Shown: positions 63,449 to 64,000 of the stretch, piece by piece | How positions within the stretch are numbered: position 1 is the first letter of the stretch | How the letters are laid out: every line of letters begins with the position of its first letter | Assembly (NCBI RefSeq): GCF_005239225.2 | Contig: NC_133293.1 | Location: forward strand, 16,522,333-16,586,332 | Origin: Populus alba | Lineage: Eukaryota; Streptophyta; Magnoliopsida; Malpighiales; Salicaceae | Direction of reading: 5' to 3' | Length of the DNA: 64,000 nt | The notes under the pieces: generated by a model | Databases searched by the model: none | The model's input: only the letters and a program-made list of their open reading frames with translations | What the model was told of the DNA's origin: nothing | Program-made: the position numbers and the translations under genes

Positions 63449-64000
63449 TATCATCAATACAGTTGAAAAGATCTGATGAGACAAAATCTAATAACACCAA
63501 AAAAATCATGAATGGTGATCGGAGTGGGTCACATGAGCCATCCAAATATATCAGGACTCATTGCATTTGGATAGCTCGTGTGGCACACTCCGGTCAACGT
63601 TGATGACATTCCTTGATGTTTCTGGATTAGTCTCGTACAAATCTTTCAAACGATATTAATGATGTCATTATCAAAGCTTTAGTGTATTTCAGAGTTTTTT
63701 TTCCTCTTTTCATAGATTACAAGGAGAGAGAAAAAAAACAAAGAAAAAAAAATATCATAAACACACTGAAGTTTTGATAATGACACCACTAGTATCGTTG
63801 AAAAAATTTCAAAAAAACAAATCCAACAATATTAAAAAAAGTCACCAACGATGACCCGAGTGTATCACAAGAATCATCCGAAAGCAAATGAGCTCTGACA
63901 CATTTGGACGACTTATATGGCTTATTTCAATCACACTTCTGGACTTTTTTTAGTGTCATTGGATTCATCTAGTCGATATTTTTATAACAGTATTAATGAT
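63449..64000. mobile_element. Large foldback element running off the right edge
   Basis: The stretch 63449-63720 is related to the reverse complement of about 63728-64000. Matching landmarks in mirrored order are atcaatacagttg / cagtattaatgat, aacaccaaaaaa / tttttttagtgtcat, catccaaat / tttggacga, and aatgatgtcattatcaaagctt / gttttgataatgacacca. The axis is near 63724, next to a purine-rich tract. Each arm has its own hairpin: 63517-63547 pairs with 63565-63595 with 5 mismatches in 31. The right end lies outside the window. Confidence 0.75.

Noticed and set aside
1..64000. CRISPR array, operon or bacterial-type system
   Set aside because: The DNA is plant nuclear with spliced genes; the tandem repeats lack the regular short repeat-spacer pattern and there are no associated genes.

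Overview
This is a 64 kb window of plant nuclear DNA. The genes have many introns with GT/AG borders and the intergenic DNA is AT-rich and full of small transposable elements. The gene content (a DWF1 sterol reductase, a plastid YceD/DUF177 protein, an NTMC2T5 SMP-C2 protein, PRP40C and an NPH3-family protein) matches, as I recall it, the Arabidopsis run At3g19810 to At3g19850, so the source is a eudicot. The compact genes and the style of the repeats fit a woody rosid such as Populus or Salix. That last step is inference and I could not test it.

Layout. 1-4063: DWF1 on the plus strand, with intron-like sequence before its start codon. 4852-6502: decayed S-type anion channel (SLAH-like) pseudogene, minus strand. 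8451-10658: two-exon DUF177/YceD gene. 12220-13605: remnant of a CHY1-type hydroxyisobutyryl-CoA hydrolase that has lost its catalytic core. 14594-19316: eight-exon NTMC2T5-like gene, minus strand, with a 19-nt microexon. 19317-27840: gene-free AT-rich DNA ending in a strongly T-rich block with two tandem copies of a roughly 430-bp unit, each carrying a perfect 15-bp hairpin, followed by a degenerate 107-111 bp periodic repeat. 28227-40579: fifteen-exon PRP40C gene with a 1.1-kb Mutator-like element in one intron. 40580-48160: accessory DNA with a perfect 56-bp foldback, a dead LRR receptor kinase, a PIF/Harbinger-like element whose empty site is preserved in a neighbouring tandem copy, and a recent 245-bp tandem duplication. 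48682-51873: TAF15b-like RNA-binding protein gene. 52310-52505: polyubiquitin relic. 53861-54057: tRNA-derived SINE with target-site duplications. 55451-58400: NPH3/BTB gene. 58401-64000: AT-rich DNA with a strong short hairpin near 60.9 kb and a large inverted repeat that runs off the right edge.

The genes do not form a pathway. They are independent housekeeping or regulatory genes: brassinosteroid/sterol synthesis, plastid rRNA accumulation, lipid transfer at membrane contacts, splicing, transcription/RNA processing and phototropin-type signalling. All six intact reading frames close exactly when the exons given here are joined, which supports the models. I found no CRISPR array, operon-like system or clearly new multigene system. 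The novel material is in the repeats, foldbacks and pseudogenes.
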